From assembly GCF_023856365.1 (NCBI RefSeq), contig NC_064548.1, positions 2,236,501 through 2,300,500 of the forward strand: a stretch of DNA of 64,000 nucleotides, in the 5' to 3' direction. The number at the start of each line of letters is the position of its first letter. Positions within the stretch are counted from its first letter, which is position 1. Positions 11,306 to 22,848 of this stretch are shown piece by piece. The notes below the pieces were generated by a model. That model searched no databases. It had not been told where the DNA came from and saw only the letters and a list, made by a program, of their open reading frames with translations. The translations under genes and the position numbers were made by a program. This stretch comes from Brienomyrus brachyistius (lineage: Eukaryota > Chordata > Actinopteri > Osteoglossiformes > Mormyridae).

Positions 11306-12610
11306 TAGGGTGTCCCTTATTTGCAGGTAAAAATTTAGATTACATAAAATATACCTGTGACCCCCTCAAAAGCGGCCATCAAGTGTAAAAAAAATCATGT
11401 GTAAATTTACAAAAATACAGATATTCATGAACATATTTTGATATTTAGGGGTAGCTCAAGTGCCCCAAACTTCATAATTGTGGTATTTTGACTAGATTAT
11501 GATTTTGAAAGCTTCAACTGTACAATAAAAGGTTAACACGTATGTTTTAATCAAGTTAAATAAAAACTGATTATAATCTGATGCAACACAAACCAGTTTC
11601 ACTGATACACCACTATCAATTACAGGTGTTTTGAACACAACCAACAAAACGCTAGTACATTGCACCTCTATGACCCTTTTCTGTTCGTACAATTAGAAAC
11701 GCGTTATCCTGTTCTATGTTTATAATGTTAAGAGCATCGGCATGGGCAATGTCAAACAGATTTTCAAAACAATCCATGAATTCTGCTTCATTTTGATGCT
11801 GTGTTTCTGTACGTCTTTTTTCTTCAGTGCTTGCCGATGTTTAAATAGCACCTCAAGTTTCTTAATTGAATCCTGTTTATGGTGGACTGAAATTCTAGCA
11901 CGACTCCAGAACTCTTCAATTCTTTCTACCATAACTGCTGATGCTTCATGGACCGTCTTCTTCTCCGATTTGATGGTAACTTCAAACCTCTAATATCTTC
12001 AACGTACGTTCCTAAGAAATATGCTGCATTTCTGCTTTTGCTACATGTTGCTGAAGCCATACTTATAATCCTGCAAGTACACAACAAACCCACACTTATT
12101 TTCTGAACCGCTTCAACACACTGTCACTGTGCAAACTGAACTATTTAAATTATAATGTTCTGAGCCTGATAAGTCAGAAAAACCATCAATATTGTGTACT
12201 TGATCTGCATATATTTCCACTGCTTTTTGTACCAAAACAGCGACAAAACAAACATCAGGACACAAGATGATGAAGCAAGCATGAAAAAAACAGCTAATAA
12301 AGATCTTTTATGTTGTCTGCTACCAAAGGAAAACATTAAACAGTAAATAGTATCATCTTGATCAAGTTCTTCAATTAAACACAATAAATAAGGAACAATC
12401 AAGCATCTGCTTGGCTGTCGTAGTGCTACAAAGTGTGTAGGTGTGCACTCTGTTCGGCACTCCTTGTATTTAACTTTGGACTGATTGAGCTACCCCTAAA
12501 TATTAAAATATTTTAATGAAACTTTCCAATCTGTGCTTTCTCACCAAATAGACAACTTCTGGGGTGCCAGACCAACAAAATGAACAACTTGAAAAATAAG
12601 GGTCACCCTA
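11306..12610 (-). mobile_element. TIR element with 8-bp target duplications, unclassified (1305 bp)
   Basis: The ends are TAGGGTGTCCCTTATTT (left) and, read from the right, TAGGGTGACCCTTATTTTTC. The flanking octamers GTGATCAG (11298-11305) and GCAATCAG (12611-12618) match at 6 of 8 positions. Eight-bp duplications fit hAT or P-like transposons. An imperfect matching motif ('GATATTTAGGGGTAGCTCAAG' near 11440 and 'GAGCTACCCCTAAATATTAAAATA' near 12488) forms a second, inner inverted pair. Inside, the minus strand keeps remains of a conserved protein domain (11630-12058), not a recognisable transposase. Confidence 0.75.
11630..12058 (-). pseudogene. Transposon-borne protein with an unclassified conserved domain, broken
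   Basis: From an ATG at 12058 (MASATCSKSRNAAYFLGTYV), through frameshifts, the minus strand reads KKTVHEASAVMVERIEEFW, SRARISVHHKQDSIKKLEVL, FKHRQALKKKDVQKHSIKMKQ, then in another frame FENLFDIAHADALNIINIEQ, DNAFLIVRTEKGHRGAM. The pattern FWxxARI...IxKLExL...LFDIAHADAL is one I associate with uncharacterised proteins repeated in insect and fish genomes. I know no function for it. It is predicted helical and charged. At least two frameshifts and a stop after GAMY disable it. It sits centrally in the 11306-12610 element and so presumably belongs to it. Confidence 0.5.
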
Positions 12611-12618
12611 GCAATCAG

Positions 12619-13790
12619 TGCTGTCAGCGCTCGATTGCTATCTGTGAACTTTTTACAATGTGACCAGACGGAGTCACCAGTGCGTGGCAGATGCCCATCA
12701 GATATCTAGCAGGTTACCTTCAAATCCAGTAGGTGGGAAAGGTGCTGCCACTGACAATGAATCCGGAGATGAGCCAATGAGAGTGTGAGGCACGGGGTGA
12801 GACGAAACCCGAGGTAGCTACTGTATTTAGAAATGTGTAAAAACTTCAGTTTGTTTAGGAACTGCTCTTAGTTTTCAGGGACACACACACACACACACAC
12901 ACATACAAGAGTCATCTTGGGGAGATGTATCTTCCTGTAACTAAACCAAGGTAACTACTGTAAACTGTAGAATAGACACATAAGCTTAATGCTTAGTCCT
13001 AAATGTCACACTAATGTCCCTTTTTGTCATTTCAGCAATTTTAGTGTATTATGTGTTGTGTTGTCGAAAAAAACAACAAACAACATCTCTTGTGACATCA
13101 TCAGGTCAAATGGCAAACAGGTTACATTACATCATATTATGTAGTTTTTGTTTTGTTTTTGAAGAAGGGTTATTGTAAATTGTGAAGACAGGTTTTGCAC
13201 ATGGTTAAATTGGTGTTTGGTAGGTGTTTAGACGCCCTATTATTATTATTATTATTATTATTATATAAAATTATTACAGTATAAAATGGCCATACAGTTA
13301 AATTTTGATCAGTGTTTTAATGTCCTAATAACAAAAACGAAACAGGGAAAAGGATGTGTTGTTGATGTATGCAGAAAATAAATACGACCTGTGATGGAAA
13401 TATGATTGTTTTGCACTTTTTCTAAGAAATTTTAGGTATTCATTTTAATATATGAAAGAAGTATGGTCATGTGAAAAAAGTCAGTAACATTCGATCAACT
13501 TTTTAATGAATATACAAAAAACCGTGATAGAGTGAAGCCACAAAAGTTAAAGCACGAAGTGGTGAGGGACGTGTATGTGTAAGTCAGCTTGAATTGAATT
13601 GCCAATTGCTTTTCTGTATTTTGTACTCAGTAAATCTGCCTCTTCCAAAAGACCATCAATGTATACTGAGGTGTAGTTTCTCCTCTCAACACAATAAGCA
13701 ATAACTGTAAAAATGACTTTTTAAATAATGCACATTAAAATACAGCAGAAACTAAAAAAATCCACCATATTTAATAAAAAATAAAATGCT
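12619..13790. other. Unassigned DNA with short microsatellites
   Basis: No gene seen. Holds (AC)11 at 12882-12903 and an (ATT)n run at 13239-13265. Confidence 0.45.
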
Positions 13791-13799
13791 ACTGGCACC

Positions 13800-14210
13800 A
13801 CAGTGGACTGGTCAGTCAGTGTCTCTGTTGCCAGACCCATTGCATATTTGTGGCAAATAGCTCAATGAAAGGAGGTAGTTGACCTAGGTGATTAGAGATT
13901 TGTGTTTCAATTTTGGGACTATTTTTCCTCTGGTTTATCAGGTACAGATTTTCAGTTGTAACTTTTCATTACCAATAGAATGTGTATGCAAAGTTTGAAA
14001 ATGATCCATCAAATACTTTTTTGAGTTATCGTGTTAATGAGATCAAGCGTCTGAAACTGTCCTTTTTTTGGAACACCCTGCCCCAAAATTTGAACAATTC
14101 TATATCATCATCCAGACAACGTGACTGCAAAGTTTGTTAAAGATCCGTCAAAGACTTTTTGAGATATTATGTTAACAAGGAAGCATGTGTAGCAGGAGAC
14201 CGTTTCCAAA
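13800..14210. repeat. Dispersed repeat with an internal diverged duplication
   Basis: Two related stretches, 13985-14042 ('GCAAAGTTTGAAAATGATCC', then ATCAAATACTTTTTTGAG and TGTTAATGAG) and 14120-14178 ('GCAAAGTTTGTTAAAGATCC', then GTCAAAGACTTTTTGAG and TGTTAACAAG), are about 135 bp apart. This phrase recurs in fish repeat families as far as I recall. No coding capacity and no ends are visible. Confidence 0.4.
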
Positions 14211-17200
14211 ACCATACAGAATAATAGGTTATGTGTGCATCAGATATGTGTGTATATATTTCCCATCCGCAGAATACAAATATTACCAGTAAATGAAATG
14301 TTCTTTTTAATCAGAATTAAGCTCTTGTTTTGTTTTTTAGTGAGTTATTAAGAATATTTGAAGTCAGAAATGAAGAGTGGATAAATAATTCATCGAGAAG
14401 TGACGACTTTTGAGGAAATAAGCTACAAAGAGTTACTGCAGGCAACTAGAATCAGAACACTCCACTGAAAAAAAAGGTAAGTATGAAACAAACCCTAGCT
14501 GTAGGGTAAATGAGACATATGAATGTGGTATAGGTGGTGCTCTGACTCCATTTGCAGTATGAGGTTTCACTCTCTATACAGAAATAGGGCCATGTGTCCA
14601 CATGACTCTGTAAAGGTAGGACTGCATATCCACATTGTTCAGCAGAACTGCAAATGCACAGTGATGCTATGACTTTGCAGGGCAGCCAAACATGGACGCT
14701 GCTGTGTTCATGCCAAAAGGCCAACATCTCAGCAGGTGTCTTTGCTCTGATAATGGGCCACTTGTTATGCATGTGTCTCTGAGAGTCACGTGGCATCATG
14801 ATTACAGAATTGTACATGTGACCAAAAAGGCTGCTGAAATTCTTAAGAAGCAGTTGTATCAGTCGTACTTTGGAATGGAAAATAATACACTTCTAAATGT
14901 AAACTATATATCTTGTTTGGTATATCAAATTCTTCTTCTAATCAACACTTGGAGGATGGTAAGATGTGACCAAACCCTTCTCTAACATTCTTGTCTCCCA
15001 TAAGGCAGCTGAGCTCCTCCTGAATTACAGACAATCTGAAGATTCATTAAATGTCGTGTCATACAAACCAATGTTTCAGTCTTAGCTTTACCAGAATCAT
15101 CACTCATGATCAGGACTGTTCTCCCTCATCTAATTTTTATTTTTTTAACTATACAGAAGAGACATTTTGACAATGTTACAGTAGTACTCTTTAACTCTGA
15201 ATGTAGGAGTTCTTTAGGGCCTCTGAGGTGGAAGTGGCCCAGCTGTCCCCCGTGTCATAAATACCCCAGTGACAGGCACACTTCTGTGTGTCATTGTTCT
15301 TTACCCACAATTGTGAAGATACATTATACTGACCTCTTGCTAATTTGGTATCTTCAAAAGCAGCGAATCAGCCTGTATGCTTTTCATGATGTTTCACAGT
15401 GGCCTCTGTGGTTCTATAGAAGCCCTGTGTGATCTCCAAGTTTTAAGCAAAACTTAGGCATCCTGTTTAATGTATGACAATGTTCTTACAATGTAGCTGA
15501 CTTTTCTGGCTATTGCGATTGGGCAATATGTGTTTCAGTTTTAACCCAATGGCATTTATGATTCAATCCTCATAGGATTACTGTGGTTCTGACAGTGGTC
15601 TCTTGATTCTGATAGCATAGGTTGATCTCATTATTTCTTAAAAAGTGCTTTGACTCTAAGCTAATTTTGAAGAAATGGCAATGACTCATAAAAAACTAAG
15701 AGAAAACAGCCCAGCAGCATATCAGTCCAGCAAAAGTGTAAAAGTAGCAAAAGTGTTTCTCTTTGGATTTTGATAAGTTTTTGTATACTTCAGAAATTTC
15801 TGTATTTTTTCAACAAAATCTATAGTTGGACAAACAGTGTAGAGTGATACAAGCAATGTAACTAGCTGTGGACTTAGGTCTCAGCAGGAGAAATAAATGA
15901 GACAGATGCTTTCCTCAGGGCATCTGCAACATTCTCAGTGAGTCATGTAGGTACGTCATCCAATACCAGAGTCAGTTGCTCCCTGATTCACCATGAAGCA
16001 TAACCAGCTGTGCAGTAACTGGTATCAACCAATCACAGCCTAAGACATGTGACTGCACTGTCGTCTAAACTCATCCTTAGCCAATCTTGATTTTGGACAC
16101 AGACCTACTCCCATGGGGCAAACAGATACTTAGTCAATCAATGTGTTTCAATACACTGTGTAACAGACACAGGACAACTTCAGAGATAATTACTCATCTC
16201 TGTGGTACAGAATTCAAAGCAGGTAGTCACAACTTCATTGTGGAGTAATGCAGCCAGTCACAGTCAAGGACACATGAATGTACCATTGCCAGTCCATTAA
16301 TAATCATATCCTAGGAAGTATGATTACATTATTGGGCAATCATCAAATTATCTACTTCCCTTCCCCACAGCTTTCAGCACATGCCACCAAACGGGAATCC
16401 AAATTATATTTTTAAGAAATTCCACCAGCACTATTTTAAGGCAGAAATTCCACATAAATTCTGAAATACTGTCATAGTTATTTTCAGGTCATACTAACAT
16501 TTAGGATACATCCAAGGCAATATGGTGGATTTCCCATTCAGCTTTTTACTGGAAACAAGCTCTCCCTGTCTGTCCCTCCACTTTCTCTCAGTACACTAAC
16601 ACCACTATATTTATGTTTAGGTGCATCCTCCTGAAACCCAGAATGCAAACCATTAGACATTATCCTTAGATCCAATACATCTATTGTCAAAACTACTATG
16701 AATACTTGTGCATTAATTTCCGCCATTATGTACACACTTCCTATTAAAAAAGTAAAATAAAATAAAATCATTATATGGAATAGCCATGCTTCAATACCCC
16801 ATGCAACAAATACAGCCAAGATTAATTGTAATGTTCTGTGCTTTACAAGCAGTTAGCAGATTTAAATATAAAGCTTCCAGTTCCACAAATAGCAGACATT
16901 CTGTTTCATCTCTGGAGCTAACTTTAACTCCTCCTTGGTAAAAAAAAAAGAAATTGTCAGGATGGTCTGCTTAATAAACATTCATTCAAGGAAAGTGGTG
17001 TGTCCAGATCTGGTATTTAATAAAAACTTCATCATAGATTGCATTGCGTAGGGAACATGCTCAGCAAACACTGCACACTACAGAAACAAAGAGCTGAAGG
17101 TAAATGAAATATGCTGTATTTAATGGCACTGTGATGGCCAGCGCTGCCTCTGTTGTGTTTGCTAGCAGTGCTGTGTGTTTTCGGGCATATGTGTGTCTTT

Positions 17201-18220
17201 CTGTGCGTGAATGTCATTCTTAGAGACTGCATATATGACTGTGTGTGCATGTGCTTCTCCAAGAGTCCACTGGGGGCTTCACTGCACGATGACACTAATC
17301 TCCCTCCAAACAAGGTCTCTTTCATCTCCTTCAATTGTATGAATAAATGAAAAATATGGATAAAGAAATGTCTTTCCCACAAGTGGCACTGCAGCACATC
17401 CAAAGCTGAAGGAGTCTACACATCTACTCTTTTTGCCTTGTATAAGAACCCTGCTGACTCCTTTCGGTGGAGTTTCTGATATGTAGATGTCTAATTTCCA
17501 TGCAGAAAGAACCTTTTCTTTTTCACCTTGAAGCTTTAGCATCTTGACGAACTGACAAGATTTGAAATGTTGAAAAGGATGGTGGACAGTTTGTGAAGGC
17601 TGAGATTCACAAGCCCAAATTACTTCTGAATGCATGATTGTAAACATTTATATTAATTTCCAAACATGTACACAAATACATATAAATGAGAATTTATGCA
17701 CATAGAGATGTACTAATGAGGCCATGTGCTGTGATGCTGTGTATTTAAATAAACACTTCTAAAAAACACAATTGCCCACAATCCATGGCAGGAATTTGTG
17801 AGTTAATTTCCATATCAATGTGTGTGTGTGTGTGTTTTTTTTTTACTTTAAGCACATTCACACAACAAATTTAGTTCTTGGGTGTAGTTTAGTTGGATTT
17901 GGCATGTTGGCATTTTTCTGTCATATTCTACCATCTGAGCCACATCCCTCTGCAAACATAAAACTGATCTTTATGAAGAATGTGGGACAGTAATATTTTA
18001 ATTCTAAATAATGCTAATAATGTCATATGTTAGCATGTTAAATGTTAAATGTTAAATTCTTGGATATAGGAGTTCAACTGCTCAACAGTTTGGGGTCTCC
18101 TTTATCTTACTTTTCATTTCATGATGCACTACATTTTTTCAATGGGTGAATTATACCATGCCCCAGGCTGCAAGCTCTCAGGCATTGTCTGTAACAGTGA
18201 GTCACTCTAATTAGATACCA
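14211..18220. other. About 4 kb without recognisable genes or elements
   Basis: I found no coding exon. The longest frames (14692-14985 +, 15106-15432 +, 17032-17403 -) show no known motifs and read like chance. A (TG)n/T-run occurs at 17819-17842. Old, unrecognisable repeats may be present. Confidence 0.4.
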
Positions 18221-18221
18221 T

Positions 18222-18353
18222 CATAGGCCATTGGGTCTACCTTTGGTTTCTGTAGCCTCTTTCCTGCTAGTTTAGTATCTGCTACACCATCCAACTTGGT
18301 GTCGTCTGCAAATTTAACCAGTTTAGTGTATGTATTGGTGTCATTTCGACCAG
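18222..18353 (-). pseudogene. CR1-type LINE fragment (reverse transcriptase palm)
   Basis: The minus strand reads NDTNTYTKLVKFADDTKLDG then VADTKLAGKRLQ, duplicating the FADD palm region also present at 19190-19290. It is therefore a separate short CR1 copy, cut off exactly where the 43-bp tandem array begins. Confidence 0.7.
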
Positions 18354-18782
18354 AACCTGCAGGCACCTCGTGCTGTGGCCGTGGGCCCCCGACCGTAACC
18401 TGTAGGCATCTCACGCCGAGGCGGGGCGCCCCCGACCGTAACCTGCAGGCACCTCACGCCGAGGCGGGGCGCCCCCGACCGTAAACTGTAGGCATCTCAC
18501 GCCGAGGCGGGGCGCCCCCGACCGTAACCTGCAGGCACCTAACGCCGAGGCGGGGCGCCCCCGACCGTAACCTGCAGGCACCTCACGCCGAGGCGGGGCG
18601 CCCCCGACCGTAACCTGCAGGCACCTCACGCCGAGGCGGGGCGCCCCCGACCGTAACCTGCAGGCACCTCACGCCGAGGCGGGGCGCCCCCGACCGTAAC
18701 CTGCAGGCACCTCACGCCGAGGCGGGGCGCCCCCGACCGTAACCTGCAGGCACCTCACAGAGGCGGTGTACCCCCAACCAGG
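18354..18782. repeat. 43-bp GC-rich minisatellite, 10 copies
   Basis: Nine full units and a decayed tenth follow in exact 43-bp register. Each unit begins AACCTGCAGGCACCTCACGC, continues CGAGGCGGGGCGCC and ends CCCGACCGT. Inner units are almost identical; the first and last are diverged, as expected of unequal exchange. The array separates two CR1 pieces. About three units of the same repeat, in reverse orientation, occur at 51155-51294 beside a CR1/LTR composite. Because 43 is not a multiple of three and the minus strand has no stops, the array is open in all minus frames. Confidence 0.92.
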
Positions 18783-18833
18783 AATCATTCTTGTACCCCT
18801 ACGTTTCACCATTTCCAAGGCAGCAATGTCCTT

Positions 18834-21755
18834 TTAAAGGTATGGTGACCTAACCTGCACACAATGTTCTAGGTGGGGTCTTACCAAAGAATTGTATAAT
18901 TGTAGCATCACCTCCCTTGACTTAAACTCGACACACCTAGAGATGCAACCTAACATTGACCCATTGGCCTTTTTAATTGCTTCCCCACACTGGCGAGAGT
19001 GGGACATGGAAGTATCAACATACACTCCGAGGTTTTTCTCATAATCAGCTACCTTTATTTCAGGGAAACCCAAAAAATATCTGTACTTTATATTTCTGCT
19101 CCCTGCATGGATTACCTTACATTTATCTATGTTAAATTTCAACTGCCAGGTATCAGCCCAGTTGGTAATTAAATCCAGATCCTGTTTTAGCCTCTCTGCT
19201 GCTAGATCAGTATCTGCTACACCAACCACCTTGGTGTCGTCTGCAAATTTAACCAGTTTGCTGTATGTATTGGTGTCAATATCATTAATGAAAATTAGGA
19301 ACAATAGTAGTCCTAAAATTGAACCCTGTGGTACCCCACTATGAAAGCAGGCCCACTGTGACATTGTGCCTCTAATAACTACCCGCTGCTTCCAGCCTGT
19401 TAATCAGTTTTCGTTCCAAGCTGCTACAGTTCCTAAAACCCCTGCAGCTTTCAGCTTAAGCAAGAGTCATTTGTGGGGGATGTCATGTGCCGTAAGTGTT
19501 TGCAGGAGGTCCTGGCAGGTTCTCCGGACTTCTCGCCCTCGTTGCCATTCGGCTCCGCCTCCCGGACCTGGCCATGCCCCCTGTCTTCGGCGCCATTTCC
19601 TGTTGGTGCAACGAAAAGGCTACAGCTCGCACACCTCGAAAGCTTTGCTTATTGCCTGGATTTATTATTGGATGGTTGTTTGGTTTGAGTACGTGTGTAT
19701 GACTATTCTTTTGGTTTTGGTTTCTGATTTTCGCCTTGCCTTTTCTCTGTACCTTCGCCTCGGCTCTGATTGTTTTCTTTGGTCTTGATCTCCCGCCTGT
19801 TTGTTGACCATTCTTATGCTCGCCCCCTCGGACACTGTCGTCTTTGATTGTGTGTTTCTTGTGTGTTTGTGCTGTGGTGCGTACGAAGTGACTGCCATTT
19901 TTGTTCTGCGTGACGGGTTGCTTAATTGTTGGTTTGGCTAGGGAACAAGGACTTAGTATTGTTGATTATGTTTTGTTTTTCATGTAGGACTAGCTTAGAC
20001 TGGGATTCGTTCGGTAGCGGTGTTTTGTTTGTTGTTTTGGCCATTGTCACTCCCGAAGTCTGTTACACCTGGTGTTTCTGAAAGTGTATATAAAATATAA
20101 AAAAACTATAAAAAAGATCCCTTTGTGTCCCGTGTTCCCTTTCCAGATGTTGTTATGTTTTTCCCTTTCCCTATTCCATGTCCTTTCTGCTATGCTCCAA
20201 CCCTAGACTGGATCGTAACAGGGACAACATCAAAGGCCTTCTGGAAATTTAAATAGATCACATCGTAGGCCTTTTTGTGATCAGTTTCTCTCGTAGCTTC
20301 CTCAAAGAACTCAAGTAGATTTGTTAAACAAGATCTAACTCTCCTAAATCCTTTTTGGCTATTCCTTAAAATGTTATTTGCATCCAGGTAATCTACCATT
20401 TTCACTTGAATTATAGCTTCCATTACCTTCCCAGTTATGCGAGTTAAACTGATTGGCCTATAGTTTGCTGGGTTACTTCTATCCCCTTTTTTGAATATGG
20501 GTGTTATATTAGCATGCTTCCAATCAGAAGGTACCACACCAGTAGATAACAATTTCTGAAATAGTAAAGTTAAAGGTTGGCTAATAATATCCCTCATCTC
20601 TTTTAAAACTATAGGTAAGATGCCATCAGGGCTCGGCGATTTATTTATTGTGAGCTTAGCTAGGCTTAGTACCACATCAGCCTCAGTTATACATATATCG
20701 GTATAACTGTATTTGCACTAAATGGTGGCAAGTTACTTGTGTCCTCTACTGTGAACACCCATGTAAAATAATCATTAAACTCTTTCACTATATCAATTTC
20801 ATTTTCAATTATAAGGCCCTTACTATCCTGCAGATTAATGATTTAGGCTTTTAGAGCTCTTTTGGAGTTAAAGTATTGGAAGAAGTTTTTAATGTCATCC
20901 TTAGCCTCCAATGCAGTCTTCCTTTGTACATTCCTCTTAGAGTCTAATGCTATTTTTACTCAACCTGTAGACTTAGATACTTCTGCTTTATTTTGAAATC
21001 TATTTCCATTTCCTCCTGACTTTATTCTTAATTTCCGTAGTAAACCACCTTGGGTGCAGTTTCCTAGATTTTGCTGGAAACAGGTACGAAGTCCTTTTGC
21101 ACTTGCAACAATGTACTTTGAAAAAATTCCCATGCCTCTTCAACAGTTTTTCTGTTTAACTCCATCCAGTTTACAGTTTCTAGTTTCAGTCTCATATCAT
21201 ACAAGCCTTCCTAACTTCCTATACTTTTGTTTTGGACTTTGCTCTTCGGACACTAAAATTAACCTCAAATTTAACCATGCTATGATCACTACCGTCCAAT
21301 GGTTCCAAAACCTCTACAGTAAGTTTTCAATCCTATCCTGGTTATTAGAGAAAACAAGATCAAGAAGGGCTTCTCCCCTGGTTGGTGTATTAACAAACTG
21401 AGTAAAAAAACAATCCTTTACTAATTCCATCTTAAGTTCATTTACAGAATGTCCCAATGTATCCCAGGTAAATTAAAATCACACATAAACACCACATCAT
21501 TTTTATTACCAATAATCCTGATATCGTCATATAACATTCTGCTTTCCTCTGCAGCTACATTAGGTGCTCTGTAACAAACCCCAACAATAGTTTTACCCAT
21601 ACAGCTTCTGTACTTTTATTTTTATCAGTGAGCTTTCTTGCCTGCAAGATTTCTTTTACGTATACTGCAACACCACCTCTCTCCTTGCCTATCCAGTCTC
21701 TACGGAACAACTTGTAACCATTCATATTGTATTCTTCTCCATCATCATCACTCAT
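18834..21755 (-). pseudogene. CR1 ORF2 remains: endonuclease and reverse transcriptase
   Basis: Blocks in order from the high end: GYKLFRRDWIGKERGGVAVYV (endonuclease, near 21720), SPSPDGILPIVLKEM, VPSDWKHANITPIFKKGDRS, NPANYRPISLTRITGKVMEA, MVDYLDANNILRNSQKGFR, SCLTNLLEFFEEATR, VIYLNFQKAFDVVP (20675-20221). After the LTR come GVPQGSILGLLLFLIFINDI, KLVKFADDTKVVGVAD (catalytic FADD), LKFNIDKCKVIHAGS, NLGVYVDTSM and LYNSLVRPHLEHCVQ (19364-18834). These are the standard RT palm and thumb motifs of CR1/L2-type LINEs. Several frame breaks separate the blocks, so no active polymerase is encoded. Confidence 0.85.
19481..20220 (+). mobile_element. Solo LTR, family B (740 bp), inside CR1
   Basis: The insert starts TGTCATGTGCC and ends GATCGTAACA and is bounded by GGGA (19477-19480 and 20221-20224). 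The empty site exists in this same window: the second CR1 copy reads GTGGGGGACAACATCAAAGG at about 50005, exactly what is obtained when the insert and one GGGA are removed. A TATA-rich 'GTATATAAAATATAAAAAAAC' lies near 20086. With no internal region it is a solo LTR, unrelated in length to family A. Confidence 0.85.
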
Positions 21756-21955
21756 CCATGGTTGTTATTCCTATAATGTCATAAGTGTCTGATGAAATTA
21801 ACGCCTCTAAATCATGAATTTCTTTCTAATACTCCTAGTGTTTAAGTACAGACTGTAAAGGGTAGGCCTTTTACAGTGCCCACTTTTAATAGTAATTGGG
21901 GCTTTCCGTCTCCCCCCACATATATTCATAACAAGCCTCCTTGCCCTCCCAGTTC

Positions 21956-22848
21956 CTAGTATAAACATTCCTCAACTACTCTACACATACGCCCCCCCAA
22001 CACACTGCTTCCCCTCTGGTTCAGATGCAACCCGTCTGGTTTGAACAGGTCCCACCTCTTCCAGAAGGTCTTCCAGTGCCCCATAAACCTAAACCCCTCT
22101 ATCCTACACCACGATTTTAGCCACACATTTAATCCCCTTATCTCAGCTAACTTAGCCTGGCTTGCACGTGGCACGGGAAGTATTCCAGAGAATACCACCG
22201 TGGATGGTCTACTTCTAAGCTTATCCGCGACTTCTATAAACTTATCCCGCAGAACTGCCCTCCTGCCCTTTCCTATGTCATTGGTGCCAACATGGACCAC
22301 GAGCACTGAATCCGCTCCAGCTGAGGCCAAAAGCCTGTGCACATGATTAGGAAAGTCCCCTACCTGGGCTCAAGGCAAGTAAGACACTCTATCACGGGTG
22401 CATACATAATTGTCTATACCTCTAAAAATTTAATCCCCTACTACCACAACCTCCTTCTTCCTGGGGGGAGGGAGCTCCTCAGTGCCCAAGGACCCTCCTG
22501 CCTCCCCAGTCTCTTCCGGCTCTAAAGCTGGAAGCCCCTGAAAGTGGTTAGACACCGTCACTTCAGGTGATGCCGCCTCTGTAAACTGAGTATGCCCTGT
22601 CTACGTCTATGACCTACGTTCACCCAGCTCTCTCGACCTACCTGTTCATCATTCTCCCCCCTCCCACCTTGTGACGTACACATAGTCTCCCTAAAAGGCA
22701 TATTAACTCTCTCCTTTAACTCATTGTTGTGTTGGATGAGAGCCAGTTGCTCCTCGAGGTCCCGAACCTTGACCATGAGTGAGTCCATTAACTTCCACCT
22801 CTCGCAGATGAAGTCCGACTGGACGCAAGCATCCAGAATGGCAAACAT
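21956..22848 (-). pseudogene. CR1 ORF1 remains: coiled coil and SGNH-esterase-like domain
   Basis: Upper part (22848-22558): MDSLMVKVRDLEEQLALIQ, a short coiled coil, then NELKERVN. Lower part (22342-21956): LLASAGADSVLVVHVGTNDI, GKGRRAVLRDKFIEVADKL, VVFSGILPVPR and DGLHLNQRGSSVLGGRMCR. HVGTNDI and DGLHLNxxG are the block III and catalytic Asp-His motifs of SGNH hydrolases found in CR1 ORF1 proteins, where an esterase activity has been described for the family. A frame break between the halves makes the copy defective. Confidence 0.75.

Noticed and set aside
14692..14985. 97-aa plus-strand open frame
   Set aside because: No motif, overlaps another frame on the minus strand, no splice or promoter context.
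18411..18629. 72-aa arginine/proline-rich minus-strand open frame
   Set aside because: Arises from the 43-bp minisatellite, which lacks stops on that strand; no gene structure around it.
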